This document shows, one piece after another, positions 27,279-35,890 of a stretch of 48,539 bases of DNA; position 1 is the stretch's first letter, and every line of letters begins with the position of its first letter. A program made the translations under genes and the position numbers. A model generated the notes under the pieces. The model did not search any database, had not been told where the DNA came from, and saw only the letters and a program-made list of their open reading frames with translations. This stretch comes from a virus, in the IMG/VR virus record IMGVR_UViG_3300035241_000028, positions 1-48,539 of that record. One strand, written 5' to 3'.

Positions 27279-28646
27279 GTGGTCCGCGCGAAGAATATTC
27301 CCGTGGCCCTGCAATCCGTAGCGCGCCCTGGCGTCGCCTCCGTCCCCAAGCTGGGCGGAGACATCGGCCGGTTCATCGCTGATCGCCAGAGCACGGAATT
27401 CTTGCTGCTCGACCTTTTCGGCGAAGATCCCCACCCCTCGAAAATCGTCCGCGACAAGAGCGAGCCGGGCGAGAGGGTGGGCGAGGTCTACGGGCGGATG
27501 CTCGGGACGGACGCCACCCTCGCCGGCCTGGTGGACAAGCGCACGACCGGCGTCCTCGCGTTGCCCTGGTCGATTGATCCGGGGGACGAAACCCCGCTCG
27601 CCCGCGAGATCGCCTACAACGCCTCGAAGATGGTGGAGAACATCGGGAGCCTGGAGGTCAACCTCCGGCACCAGCTCGGCGCGGTCGCTCAGGGGGTCGC
27701 GATCGAAGAGTGCCGATGGGAGTCCGTGCGCGCCGCTGGCCCGCTGAAGGGCCTGTGGTGCCCGGTGGAACTGGTAGACCGGCCCATGCACCGGTTCGGT
27801 TTCAAGCGCGGGGAGCTGCACATCCGCCAGCGCGACGGGCTCGGATTGACGCCCGCCCCGCCGGGTCGGTTCCTGCGCCTGTCCCACGCGACCAAAGACG
27901 ACGCATGGGGCGTGGCGGAGCTGGATAAGGTCTGGTGGTTTTTTTGGTTGACGCTGCACGGCTGGAAGTACTACGGCGTGGCGGTGGAGAAGTGGGCGCA
28001 ACCCACCGTCATGGTCCCCTACAAGCGGACCGCGGACGAGGCGGCCAACGAGCAGCTCGTCTCCGAAGCGCTGCAAACGGCCGCTGGCCTGCAAACGGAA
28101 TTCGCCATGGCGGTTCCGGAGGACCTCCTGCCGAAACTTTTGGAGGCCATGCGGGGCGGCAGCGTCAGCTACGACGGCTTCCTCCACCTGCTGGATCGGG
28201 CCAAGGCGCTGTTCTTGCTCGGCGAGGTGGACACCTCCGGGCTCTCTCAAGGCCCCGGGTCGTTCGCTAAAAATGAGGTCTCCAACGAGGTCCGTTACGA
28301 GACGATCGTGGCGGACGCCTGCGAACTGTCCAACAGCCTCACCAGCGGGTTGCTCCTCCCCTGGACGCTGGTGAACTACGGCGTCGAGGCGCCTCGTCCG
28401 CGGTGGAAATTCGATGTCGAGGAGGCGTCGGACCGCACCCTCCGGCAGGCCGGCGTCCAGGCCGTGTTGGACGAGGGCATGCCGGTGCCGGAGGCGTATT
28501 TCTACCGCGTCCACCAGGTGGCCAAGCCGCGCGCGGGCGAGCCCGTGGTGACGAAGCGCGCACGCCCGCAGCCGCCCGCCATTCCGCCCCCGACGCTCGA
28601 TCCCGCCGCGCTCGCCGCGGACTGGTCGGACCTGGAGTTGCGATGA
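27279..28646 (+). CDS. Portal protein (DUF935/Mu gp29-like)
   Basis: The portal forms the dodecameric ring through which DNA enters and leaves the head. About 455 residues from the GTG at 27279. The family pattern is visible: DIGRFIADRQSTEFLLLDLFGEDPHPSKIV, KRTTGVLALPWSIDPGD, VELVDRPMHRFGFKRGELHIR, FLRLSHATKDDAWGVAELDKVWWFFWLTLHGWKYYGVAVEKWAQPTVMVPY, and a C-terminal SLTSGLLLPWTLVNYG. The frame is open upstream to an ATG at 27210, but that would translate the 10-base repeats as PLCAPLRPR, so a GTG at 27279 (or 27303) is preferred. The ribosome site is weak. Confidence 0.88.
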   Translation: MVRAKNIPVALQSVARPGVASVPKLGGDIGRFIADRQSTEFLLLDLFGEDPHPSKIVRDKSEPGERVGEVYGRMLGTDATLAGLVDKRTTGVLALPWSIDPGDETPLAREIAYNASKMVENIGSLEVNLRHQLGAVAQGVAIEECRWESVRAAGPLKGLWCPVELVDRPMHRFGFKRGELHIRQRDGLGLTPAPPGRFLRLSHATKDDAWGVAELDKVWWFFWLTLHGWKYYGVAVEKWAQPTVMVPYKRTADEAANEQLVSEALQTAAGLQTEFAMAVPEDLLPKLLEAMRGGSVSYDGFLHLLDRAKALFLLGEVDTSGLSQGPGSFAKNEVSNEVRYETIVADACELSNSLTSGLLLPWTLVNYGVEAPRPRWKFDVEEASDRTLRQAGVQAVLDEGMPVPEAYFYRVHQVAKPRAGEPVVTKRARPQPPAIPPPTLDPAALAADWSDLELR

Positions 28647-30112
28647 AAAGCGCGGGCGCCCGCCTCGACAAGCTCCTGCGCTTCTTCGGCGGCGGCCCGG
28701 CCTACGCGCTCGCCACGGAGGACCTCTGGTGCATCAAGCCGGGGGTGTCGCCCGCGATGCTGGCCAACGCCGGGGACCGCCGAGCGGAGTACATGGGCGA
28801 GAGCGGCGACGGCGAGCACAAGCACTACCGGATGCTCGACGGCGGCATCGCCGAGGTGGCCATCACGGGCGTTCTCACCAAGGAAGTTTCGTTCATGCGG
28901 CTCCTCGGCTGGTCCTGCAAGCCCACCCTCGGGGAGCTGGCCTGCGCCGTCCTTGCAGCCGCCGAGGACGAGAACGCCCGCGGGCTGATGCTCTTCATCG
29001 ATACGCCCGGCGGGCAGATCCCGATTGAGCTGGTGGACGCCGTGCGCGAGGCGGTCGCCGTCAAGCCGGTCCACGCCTATGTGTCGGGCTGCGGGTGCTC
29101 AGCCGGCTACTGGCCGGCGGCGCAGGCGCACCGCCTCACCGCCAACCGCGGGGCCGACCTCGGCGGCATCGGCGTCTTCTCTATCCTGCGGGACGCCTCC
29201 AAAGCCGCGGGGCTGATGGGGCTGAAGTTCCACCTGGTGGCTTCGGGGCCTTACAAGGGGGCCGGGGTCGAGCCGGGCGTTGGGATCACGCCGGTGCAAC
29301 TTGAATATTTCCAGGAGCGTAACGACGATTCCGCCGCACTCTTCATCGCCGACGTGGCCACCGGCCGCGGGATGTCCCTCGCTGCCGCAGAGGCCCTCGC
29401 GGACGGCCGCTGCTGGATCGCCTCGCGGGCCGTCGCGAACGGCCTGTGCGACGGCGTCGAGACCTACCAGGAGGCGCTGGCGGCCCTGGCTGCCGCGATC
29501 GAATCCGGGGCGATGCCGGAGCGAGCGCTCGTTCCCCCGCCCACCGAAGAACCCGCAGACGAACCGCCGGCTGAGCCGGAGGAGGAAGCGATGGCCAAGG
29601 AAACCCCGGCCAAGCCGGCCGCCGAGAGTGCCGGCCCCAGCGAGGAGAAGGCCGCAACGGGCCTCCTCGCCAAGATCATCGAATTGGTCTCACCCGCCAA
29701 AGAGGCGCCGGCTCAGGCCGCCGCTCCCGCGGGTATCACCGCCGAGGAGGTGGACGCGAGGATCGCGGCTGCCGTCCAGGCCCAGCTCCAAGCGGCCGAG
29801 GTGGATCGCGACCTCGCCGCCCTGGAAGGCAAGGTCCCGCCCGCCGTCCTCAAGAACGCGGAGACCCGGGGCCTTCTCCTCGACGCCAAAGCAAAGGGGG
29901 CCCAGCGGTACAAGGCAGCCCTCGGCCTCGTCGCCCAGCAGGACGCCAGCTCGCTCCTCGGGGGGCTGATCGCCAGCGACGAGCAGACCGAAGACGCTCC
30001 TGCTGGCCTGGGCGTCAACGCTCGCGAGCAAGCCGCCTTGCGGGCTCTCGGGATGGAGCCCGAGGCCATCCGAGCGATCGAAGCAAAGTACGAACTCCGG
30101 AAGGTCAACTAG
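28643..30112 (+). CDS. Head maturation protease (S49 family) fused to scaffold
   Basis: A serine protease of the SppA/phage C type that processes the prohead, with its scaffold in the same chain (489 residues). The protease core spans about 60-270: LMLFIDTPGGQIP (oxyanion region), VSGCGCSAGYWPAAQAH with nucleophile Ser153, GGIGVFS, and SGPYKGAG with general base Lys205. After a Pro/Glu-rich linker (300-320) comes a charged helical region that serves as scaffold, ending GMEPEAIRAIEAKYELRKVN. An internal start with a strong ribosome site at 29591 can make the scaffold alone, as for lambda C/Nu3. Confidence 0.92.
   Translation: MKSAGARLDKLLRFFGGGPAYALATEDLWCIKPGVSPAMLANAGDRRAEYMGESGDGEHKHYRMLDGGIAEVAITGVLTKEVSFMRLLGWSCKPTLGELACAVLAAAEDENARGLMLFIDTPGGQIPIELVDAVREAVAVKPVHAYVSGCGCSAGYWPAAQAHRLTANRGADLGGIGVFSILRDASKAAGLMGLKFHLVASGPYKGAGVEPGVGITPVQLEYFQERNDDSAALFIADVATGRGMSLAAAEALADGRCWIASRAVANGLCDGVETYQEALAALAAAIESGAMPERALVPPPTEEPADEPPAEPEEEAMAKETPAKPAAESAGPSEEKAATGLLAKIIELVSPAKEAPAQAAAPAGITAEEVDARIAAAVQAQLQAAEVDRDLAALEGKVPPAVLKNAETRGLLLDAKAKGAQRYKAALGLVAQQDASSLLGGLIASDEQTEDAPAGLGVNAREQAALRALGMEPEAIRAIEAKYELRKVN
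29591..30112 (+). CDS. Scaffold protein from internal in-frame start
   Basis: An in-frame ATG at 29591 is preceded by GGAGGAGGAAGCG, the best ribosome site in the region, inside the protease gene. The product would be 173 residues: Ala/Lys/Glu-rich, low complexity, then helices (EEVDARIAAAVQAQLQAAEVD, ALEGKVPPAVLKNAETRG). Size and composition match phage scaffolds such as lambda Nu3, which is likewise encoded in the 3' part of the protease gene. It would fill the prohead and be removed by the protease. Confidence 0.7.
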   Translation: MAKETPAKPAAESAGPSEEKAATGLLAKIIELVSPAKEAPAQAAAPAGITAEEVDARIAAAVQAQLQAAEVDRDLAALEGKVPPAVLKNAETRGLLLDAKAKGAQRYKAALGLVAQQDASSLLGGLIASDEQTEDAPAGLGVNAREQAALRALGMEPEAIRAIEAKYELRKVN

Positions 30113-30121
30113 GAGGGCGCG

Positions 30122-30760
30122 ATGGCAGCAATCACGGTAGACACCCAAAGGGAAGAAGCGGTCGGCTTTATCGAGATCGGACTCCCCGTCAAGGCCGGGG
30201 AGAAGATCCCGGCCGGCGCTATCACGTGCGTAGACACCTCCGGGCGGGCGCTGAATGGCGCCACCACGGCCGGCCTCAAGTGCGCCGGCGTATCGCGCGA
30301 GGGATTCGACAACACGGACGGCGCGGATGGCGTCCTCACCGCTTTCGCGGAAGCTCGGATCATCCGAGTTCAGCGGGGCAAGGCGTTTCTTTTCGCGGTC
30401 GCCGGCTCGCCAGCCATCGGCAAGGCGGTATACCTGGTGAACAACAACGATCTGACAACCGTTGTCGGAAACGTCTTCGTCGGCTGGATCACTCAGCACG
30501 ACGGACAGGGCGGCACCGGGTGGTACGTCTACGTCCCCGGCTTCGCGGTGGGCGGCCTGGCTGGCGCGGCTGTCGGCGCCCTCACGGACAATACGGCAGG
30601 CGCCGCCGCGAATACGACCCTGGAGGCGATCCCGAGTCCGGCGGACACTCCGGCCTCGGCCGACGCGCTCCGCGACGACCTGGTCGCCAACGCGCTCCCC
30701 GCCATCCGCAACAATTTCGCCGACCTCGCGGCGGCAATCAACGCGCTCCGCGGAGCGTAG
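30122..30760 (+). CDS. Head decoration (capsid cement) protein
   Basis: Two hundred and twelve residues directly before the major capsid gene. Residues 1-145 (GLPVKAGEKIPAGAITCVDTSGRAL, GLKCAGVSREGFDNTDGADG, RGKAFLFAVAGSPAIGKAVYLVNNND, VGWITQHDG) have the small beta-barrel pattern of DUF2190/gpD-like cement proteins that bind capsid threefold sites. The remaining 65 residues are Ala-rich and helical, an added tail. AGGAGG precedes the ATG. Confidence 0.8.
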   Translation: MAAITVDTQREEAVGFIEIGLPVKAGEKIPAGAITCVDTSGRALNGATTAGLKCAGVSREGFDNTDGADGVLTAFAEARIIRVQRGKAFLFAVAGSPAIGKAVYLVNNNDLTTVVGNVFVGWITQHDGQGGTGWYVYVPGFAVGGLAGAAVGALTDNTAGAAANTTLEAIPSPADTPASADALRDDLVANALPAIRNNFADLAAAINALRGA

Positions 30761-30769
30761 GGGGACGCC

Positions 30770-31738
30770 ATGCCCGACCTGACCATTCTGAAGTCCGTCG
30801 CCGTCGTGGCGACGCGCCTGGGCCTGCAGCTCTACGACAAGCCCAGCCCAGCCCAGGACATCAGCCTTTTCGCGCAGACGGTGAACAGGCCGACGCGCCA
30901 GAAGACCCTCCACCTGGAGTGGTGGGACGCCTTTCCGCTCATGCGGAAGTGGATCGGCGATCGCCAGACGTTCCGCGGGTACAAGTCCGGCATCGATGTC
31001 ACGGTGGAGCCCTACGAGTTGACGTTCAAGCTCGACCTGCGGGAGCTCGATCTCGACGGCGACCGCTCGCTGATTCAGAGCGCGCAGGACCTCGCGCAGC
31101 AGTTTGCCGCCGGCTTCACCAACGGGCGATTCATTTTCGCTTACGCGCCGCTGCGGACGAATGCCACCACCACTTACGACGGTCAAAACATCTACGACAC
31201 CGACCACACCCACCCGGATGGCGAGACGTTCTCGAACGTCATCGACATTTCGGGCGACGCGCGCATTCCGGATCGCGCGACCAGCGGATTCCCCACCGCC
31301 CTGGAAGCGCAGGCCGAGATCGAGGCCGTGATCGAGACGCTGGAGCAGAACCGGCTCCGCAACGTCACCCTCGTCGAATTGGGCAAGCCGCCGCTGGTGG
31401 TGATTGTCAAGTCGTTCGGGACGTGGAAAGGCTACAACGACCTCCTCACCAAGGAGACGCTGGCCGTCTCGGGCGGGACTACGCTGAACACCTGGCGGAA
31501 CGGTTTCCGCCTGATCCGGGACTTCGACCCGGTGTCGGGCGATGAGAAGAAGATCGATTTCATTCTCGCCGAGCCCAACGGTCCGCGCCCGGTGGTCTTC
31601 GTCCCTGCTCGCAACCCCGGCCCGCTCGTGATGGATGACAAGTGGGTCTTCGATCGGAAAGAAGTTTCGTACGGCTCCGATGCCGACTATGGCTTCGCCG
31701 CCGGCTTGCCGCACGGCACCGTGCGGTTGCAGGAGTAG
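30770..31738 (+). CDS. Major capsid protein (Mu gpT-like)
   Basis: Three hundred and twenty-two residues. The motifs LEWWDAFPLMRKWIGDRQTFRGYKS (about 48-72), TNGRFIFAYAPLRTNATTTYDGQNIYDTDHTHPDG, KPPLVVIVKSFGTWKG, and the C-terminal KWVFDRKEVSYGSDADYGFAAGLPHGTV are those of gpT-like major head subunits of Mu and B3-type phages. Its place after the decoration protein and protease agrees. Note that no separate N-terminal scaffold peptide is present; the scaffold is in the protease gene. Confidence 0.9.
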   Translation: MPDLTILKSVAVVATRLGLQLYDKPSPAQDISLFAQTVNRPTRQKTLHLEWWDAFPLMRKWIGDRQTFRGYKSGIDVTVEPYELTFKLDLRELDLDGDRSLIQSAQDLAQQFAAGFTNGRFIFAYAPLRTNATTTYDGQNIYDTDHTHPDGETFSNVIDISGDARIPDRATSGFPTALEAQAEIEAVIETLEQNRLRNVTLVELGKPPLVVIVKSFGTWKGYNDLLTKETLAVSGGTTLNTWRNGFRLIRDFDPVSGDEKKIDFILAEPNGPRPVVFVPARNPGPLVMDDKWVFDRKEVSYGSDADYGFAAGLPHGTVRLQE

Positions 31739-31741
31739 ACC

Positions 31742-32074
31742 ATGCCGACCGGAACCTACGTCGTGCGCGCGGCGGGCCATATCGTCCGTCGCGGTCTGCC
31801 CCTCTCCAGGCGGCGGGCCGGCATCCCGTTCGGGCCGGAGGAGACGCTGATCTCCACCGAACCGAGCGAGGAGGGAGCCACGATCGTCACGGAGGCGCAG
31901 CTCGCCGCCATCCTCGACGACTCCAACCTCCGGCCAGCCGACTCCACCAACAAGGCGGAGCCGGGCCTGAGGGCGAAGCCGTTGCGGGCGGCACCCCCTG
32001 CCGCCCCGGCCAGTGATGAAGGCGAGAGTGGCGAAGCGTCGCCCATCCGCCGGAGCCATCACCGAAAGGCGTAG
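31742..32074 (+). CDS. Small head-region protein (possibly gp35-like)
   Basis: One hundred and ten residues. The N-terminal half (VRAAGHIVRRGLPLSRRRAGIPFGPEETLI, then TEAQLAAILDDSNL) resembles the small Mu gp35-type proteins that follow the capsid gene and bind near the connector; the tail is disordered and charged. The family call rests on position and a short pattern only. Confidence 0.5.
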   Translation: MPTGTYVVRAAGHIVRRGLPLSRRRAGIPFGPEETLISTEPSEEGATIVTEAQLAAILDDSNLRPADSTNKAEPGLRAKPLRAAPPAAPASDEGESGEASPIRRSHHRKA

Positions 32075-32077
32075 CCG

Positions 32078-32554
32078 ATGGCGACCCGATTCCTCACCGA
32101 GGATGAGCTGCGGATGGAGTACACCGCGGCCACCATCGACGCCCTGGCGGACCGGGACGGCAACGGCTCGCCGGACGCTGGCGTCGTCGAAAGCGCAATC
32201 CTCGACGCGGAGGATGAGGCTCTCGCTCGGCTGCGGAACCGATTCACCGACACCGAAATCCCGGCAGTCCCGGCCGCCGCTTCCCGCATGGTCAAGGTGC
32301 AGGTGGCGGCACTTGCGTATTTCAATCTGTACAAGGTCCGCGCGGCGATGCCGCAAGCCGTTCGCGACGGACGTTTCGCCGCCATGGAGATGCTCAAGCT
32401 CATCCAGCTGGATCAGCTCAGCGCCCTCCTCGAAGAACAGCCGGCGGTGGACACGGCGCGCCCAATCGTCGCCAGCGTTCGCCGGAGCGTCAGTTCCCGC
32501 GAGGAGCCCATTTTTCTCCGCGCCATGCGCGATTGGGGACACTTCGTTCCCTGA
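32078..32554 (+). CDS. Head-tail connector (Mu gp36/DUF1320-like)
   Basis: One hundred and fifty-eight residues. FLTEDELRMEYTAATIDALADRDGNGSPDAGVVESAILDAEDEALARLRNRF is the start typical of DUF1320 proteins, followed by VAALAYFNLYKVRAAMP and helices. These proteins sit below the portal and close the head. Position after capsid genes fits. Confidence 0.85.
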   Translation: MATRFLTEDELRMEYTAATIDALADRDGNGSPDAGVVESAILDAEDEALARLRNRFTDTEIPAVPAAASRMVKVQVAALAYFNLYKVRAAMPQAVRDGRFAAMEMLKLIQLDQLSALLEEQPAVDTARPIVASVRRSVSSREEPIFLRAMRDWGHFVP

Positions 32555-32565
32555 AGGAGATCCCG

Positions 32566-32787
32566 ATGCCTTACCGAGACACCGAGAGCAAGCGATTCGC
32601 CGGGCGCCTGCGTTGGCGCCGCGGAGACGTATTCGACACCGACGATCGCGATGGCGCGCTGGCGGCCGGCGCCGTCGAAGTCACGCGCGAGGAAGCGGCG
32701 GACATCGTCGTGGACGAGCCGATCGCCCCCAAGCCCACGCGCCCCAAGGCTGTGCCCCTCACTCCGGAGCCCACGCCGGATGTCTAG
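32566..32787 (+). CDS. Small head-region protein
   Basis: Seventy-three residues from ATG 32566 with AAGGAGAT upstream. A compact beta start (RFAGRLRWRRGDVFDTDDRDG) and a Pro-rich tail. No family is named; a virion accessory is likely from position. Confidence 0.5.
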   Translation: MPYRDTESKRFAGRLRWRRGDVFDTDDRDGALAAGAVEVTREEAADIVVDEPIAPKPTRPKAVPLTPEPTPDV

Positions 32788-33199
32788 CGAGACGATCACG
32801 TGCCGGCCCGAGGAGTTGGGGGGCGTCCTCAAGGCGGACCTCGCGCGCCATATCGAGATCCAGCGCCAAATGCTGGAGACCGGCGTCGGGTACATGGCCG
32901 AGCGGGCGGCCGCGGAAGCGCCGCGCGACAAGGGCGATTTCGCCGCCTCGATTCGCCCCTACGCCGGCACCCCGGGGCGAACGTGGAAGCGGGGCGGCGG
33001 AGGCGGGACTTCGGGGCGGGCCGAGGCCGCTGCAGTCGCGCGGGCGTGGCGCCCCGGCGAGGAGATCGGCATTGCGAGCGATGCTCCGTACGGGCGCAAG
33101 CTGTTTTTCCACGCCGGCCGGTACACCAAGAAGGTTGCCCGCGGATGGCTCGATCGAATCGTCAAGGCCGCCAACAAGCTCGCGACGGAGGTCAAGTGA
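32780..33199 (+). CDS. Head-tail joining protein (HK97 gp10-like)
   Basis: About 139 residues from ATG 32780, overlapping the upstream gene. The helical segment LARHIEIQRQMLETGVGYMAERAAAEAPRDKGDFAASIRP and the end SDAPYGRKLFFHAGRYTKKVARGWLDRIVKAANKL follow the pattern of HK97-gp10 family tail-completion proteins (helix, then APxDTGxLxxS-like, then a PYA-H-E-GT-like region). A Gly-rich loop in the middle is unusual. Confidence 0.7.
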   Translation: MSSETITCRPEELGGVLKADLARHIEIQRQMLETGVGYMAERAAAEAPRDKGDFAASIRPYAGTPGRTWKRGGGGGTSGRAEAAAVARAWRPGEEIGIASDAPYGRKLFFHAGRYTKKVARGWLDRIVKAANKLATEVK

Positions 33200-34024
33200 A
33201 TGAACTACTCCGCCACCCGCAACGCCCTGGTGCCGTACCTCCGGGCCGGCTATACCGCCCTCACCATCTACAAGGACCCGCCGGGCGACGACTTGCGGAC
33301 CGGAGACGAGGTGCGCGGGTGGGTGGAAATGCACTGGAGGCCAGGAGTGCGGGGTCCCGAGGGCGGGCGGATGGGCCCGAGCTCTACGGAGTACGAGAGC
33401 CCCTTCGCCTTCACCGCGAAGATTCGCATTCCGCGGCAGGCTGGCGGGAGCGAAAGCGCCTGGGACAGGGCCTGGCTCGCCGCCGATGCCCTCGAGGTTC
33501 TGATGCTCGAGGCTCAAGTCGGGGACCTCTCGATACAGGAGACCCACCCTCGCCCCAACGAGGTGGAGTCCGGCGACACGCACGTCCAGATCGACCTGGA
33601 CGTAACGGCCACCCTGCAAGCCTTCCTGAACCGCGGCGACCGCGCCTACGAGGCCGGGCCCGTGGCTAAGGCCGTCAGCGAGCGGATCACCCTGGACGCG
33701 CCCCACGGGCTCTCCGTGGGCCAGATCGTCTATCGGACGGGGGCGGGGCTCGCCCTCGCCGTCGCCTCCGCAGAGGGCACGCTGGCGCAGGGAATAGTCT
33801 CCGCCGTCCATACCGATCAGACCCTAGACGTCACGTTCAGCGGCCTCGTCCGGTGGGCTCACGGCCTCGGCGGACCCTCGACGCCGGCGTTTCTCTCGCC
33901 CGCGGTGCCGGGGACGGCGCAGACGGGCGAGCCGGCAGCCGGGGAGTGGCGCCAGCGGCTTGGCATGGTGTGGGCCAACCCGGACGAGTTCCTGTTCTTG
34001 CCGGCGCCGGGGGAGCTGCTATGA
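33200..34024 (+). CDS. Tail terminator-like protein with C-terminal beta domain
   Basis: Two hundred and seventy-four residues. Residues 1-150 look like a tail-completion protein ([56 protein letters not shown]). Residues 155-274 ([67 protein letters not shown]) form a separate beta domain of the kind found at the ends of phage fibres and decoration proteins. Such a fusion would display the domain at the head-tail junction. Assignment of both halves is tentative. Confidence 0.6.
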   Translation: MNYSATRNALVPYLRAGYTALTIYKDPPGDDLRTGDEVRGWVEMHWRPGVRGPEGGRMGPSSTEYESPFAFTAKIRIPRQAGGSESAWDRAWLAADALEVLMLEAQVGDLSIQETHPRPNEVESGDTHVQIDLDVTATLQAFLNRGDRAYEAGPVAKAVSERITLDAPHGLSVGQIVYRTGAGLALAVASAEGTLAQGIVSAVHTDQTLDVTFSGLVRWAHGLGGPSTPAFLSPAVPGTAQTGEPAAGEWRQRLGMVWANPDEFLFLPAPGELL

Positions 34025-35466
34025 AGCGGGCGGCCGCCCTCGCCCTCGTCGTGGGGCTGCTCGCCGTGGCCGGCCGCGCCCAGCTCCTGCGCGCCCCCGT
34101 GGTGGTGGCGACGCGGGCGCAACTGCCGGCCAGCGGCCAGTTGAATCGACCCTACCTGGTGGTGGACTGCGAGTCCGCGGCGGCATGTACCACGGGCGGC
34201 GGCAGCGTCCGGCTTTGGCTGGCGTGGACCGGCGCGGGCTACGGGATCGTGGCGGGCGCTGTCGGCCCTCAAGGGCCTGCGGGGCCTCAGGGCGACGCGG
34301 GACCGCAGGGACCGGCTGGCGCGGACGGCGCCGCTGGCGCCACGGGTCCTACGGGGGCAACGGGGCCGACCGGCCCGCAGGGCACCACAGGGACAGCGGG
34401 CGTTACGGGAACGGCCGCCACCGTGGCAGCCGGCACGACCACGACAGGCGACCCCGGCAGCTCCGCCGCCGTGGTCAACTCGGGCACCTCAAACGCCGCC
34501 ATCTTCGACTTCACCGTCCCCCGCGGGGACGTTGGGGCGGCAGGGGCCACCGGCGCCACTGGCCCACAAGGGCCGGCAGGCGCAACCGGTTCGACCGGGG
34601 CTATTGGCCCTCAGGGCGCCACCGGACCGACCGGAGCTACGGGTCCCGCTGGCCCAATCGCCGGGTCCACCACGCAGGTCACCTTTAACGACGCGGGAGC
34701 GGCGGCCGGTGACGCCGGCATGACCTACGACAAGACGACTGATTTTCTGACCCTGCTGGGCGCGATCCAGGCCGGCAACATCAAGGCGACGGGAAACACG
34801 ATCAGCACCACCAACGCGAACGGAAACCTGACGCTCGCCCCCAACGGTACGGGCTTGATTGGTCTGGGTGGCTCGACATCTGCCTTCCCCGCCTTCCAGT
34901 GGCCGGGTGCCCTGGGAATACTTTCGATCAAGGCGGCCGACAACAGCACCTGGGCGATCGTCAACGCACAGCGCTTCAGAATCTTCGATTCGAACGCCAA
35001 CGCCCCCACCGCAACGCTCGTGGACGTTGGAGTCGAACTGAAGAGCGATGGCCTTGTGTGTTGGTCCGGAAACTCAACTGACGCGACGCAGTCGAAGGCG
35101 GCCTGCGTAAAAAAAACTGCGGCTGGTCGGCTAGCTGTGACTGATGGTTCCTCTGGCGGCGGCGTGCTGCTCGGAGTCAAGGGATCAGATGTGCCGAGCG
35201 CCAATAACATCAGCTTGAGCGCAGCCAACTTTTTCGTGGTCACCGGGACGACACAGGTGAACACGATCTCGGCCACCAACTGGACGGCGGGCTCCTGCGT
35301 GGTGCTGCAGTTCTCGGGCTCGCTGACCGTCAAGAACGCGACCGCCGGAACCGGCGCCCAGCTCAAGCTCTCCGGCAGCGCCGATTTTTCGGCGACGGCC
35401 GACGACACACTGCAACTCTGCTACGACGGCACCACTTGGCGCGAGGTCTCGCGCACCGTGATCTAA
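34021..35466 (+). CDS. Collagen-like fibre protein with signal peptide
   Basis: Four hundred and eighty-one residues. A Sec-type signal peptide ([21 protein letters not shown]) is followed by a short beta region, then two blocks of Gly-x-y repeats (about 82-145 and 180-220, for example [19 protein letters not shown]) broken by a folded segment ([29 protein letters not shown]). The C-terminal 250 residues are Ser/Thr/Asn/Gly-rich beta structure, ending in [21 protein letters not shown], as in trimeric fibres. Collagen-like repeats are common in phage fibres, but a cleavable export signal is not; the product may be secreted to coat the host surface, or the signal may be non-functional. The ATG overlaps the upstream stop. 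Confidence 0.75.
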   Translation: MKRAAALALVVGLLAVAGRAQLLRAPVVVATRAQLPASGQLNRPYLVVDCESAAACTTGGGSVRLWLAWTGAGYGIVAGAVGPQGPAGPQGDAGPQGPAGADGAAGATGPTGATGPTGPQGTTGTAGVTGTAATVAAGTTTTGDPGSSAAVVNSGTSNAAIFDFTVPRGDVGAAGATGATGPQGPAGATGSTGAIGPQGATGPTGATGPAGPIAGSTTQVTFNDAGAAAGDAGMTYDKTTDFLTLLGAIQAGNIKATGNTISTTNANGNLTLAPNGTGLIGLGGSTSAFPAFQWPGALGILSIKAADNSTWAIVNAQRFRIFDSNANAPTATLVDVGVELKSDGLVCWSGNSTDATQSKAACVKKTAAGRLAVTDGSSGGGVLLGVKGSDVPSANNISLSAANFFVVTGTTQVNTISATNWTAGSCVVLQFSGSLTVKNATAGTGAQLKLSGSADFSATADDTLQLCYDGTTWREVSRTVI

Positions 35467-35483
35467 ATAAGGAGACGGAGTCG

Positions 35484-35879
35484 ATGCGCCCAATCATCAT
35501 CCTGCTTTCTGCGCTGGTCTTCCTTGGCGTCACGCCGCTGATAGCGGCAACGATCAACACCAATTGCACGGCGCAAGTGCAGGCGACCGGCGCGTGCGGC
35601 TCCGCCAACAACGGCGTGGCCGGCATCCTCTTCGGGTATTGGGTCAGCCTCACGGACGCTGCGCCAGCCGATCCCGATGTGGGCTCTGATGCCGCAGATA
35701 TGAAAGACGCCATCTGTGCCAATTTCGGAATAGCCTCCGGCGGCTGTACGGCGGCATCGGCCGATGGCGCAGTGCGACGGTATCTGGAGTCGCTGGTAAC
35801 AGCCTACCGCAGGAATAAGAAGGTGGTCGCCGTGCCCGCAGCCGCAACGCCTGCGATCGATTCCCAGCAGAATCCATAG
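35484..35879 (+). CDS. Small exported protein
   Basis: One hundred and thirty-one residues from ATG 35484 with AAGGAGA upstream. A clear signal peptide (MRPIIILLSALVFLGVTPLIAA) precedes about 110 residues with four cysteines (NTNCTAQVQATGACG, DAICANFGIASGGC) that could form disulfides. It directly follows the signal-bearing fibre gene, so the two may act together outside the membrane. No family is recognised. Confidence 0.6.
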   Translation: MRPIIILLSALVFLGVTPLIAATINTNCTAQVQATGACGSANNGVAGILFGYWVSLTDAAPADPDVGSDAADMKDAICANFGIASGGCTAASADGAVRRYLESLVTAYRRNKKVVAVPAAATPAIDSQQNP

Positions 35880-35890
35880 GAGATCTAGCC

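Noticed and set aside
26832-28514. A 560-codon minus-strand frame across the portal
   Set aside because: Only the final 62 codons encode a real helix-turn-helix protein with its own start; the remainder is antisense to the portal.
29690-32542. A 950-codon open frame antisense to the protease and capsid genes
   Set aside because: It mirrors the codon bias of GC-rich genes on the other strand and has no ribosome site or recognisable domain.
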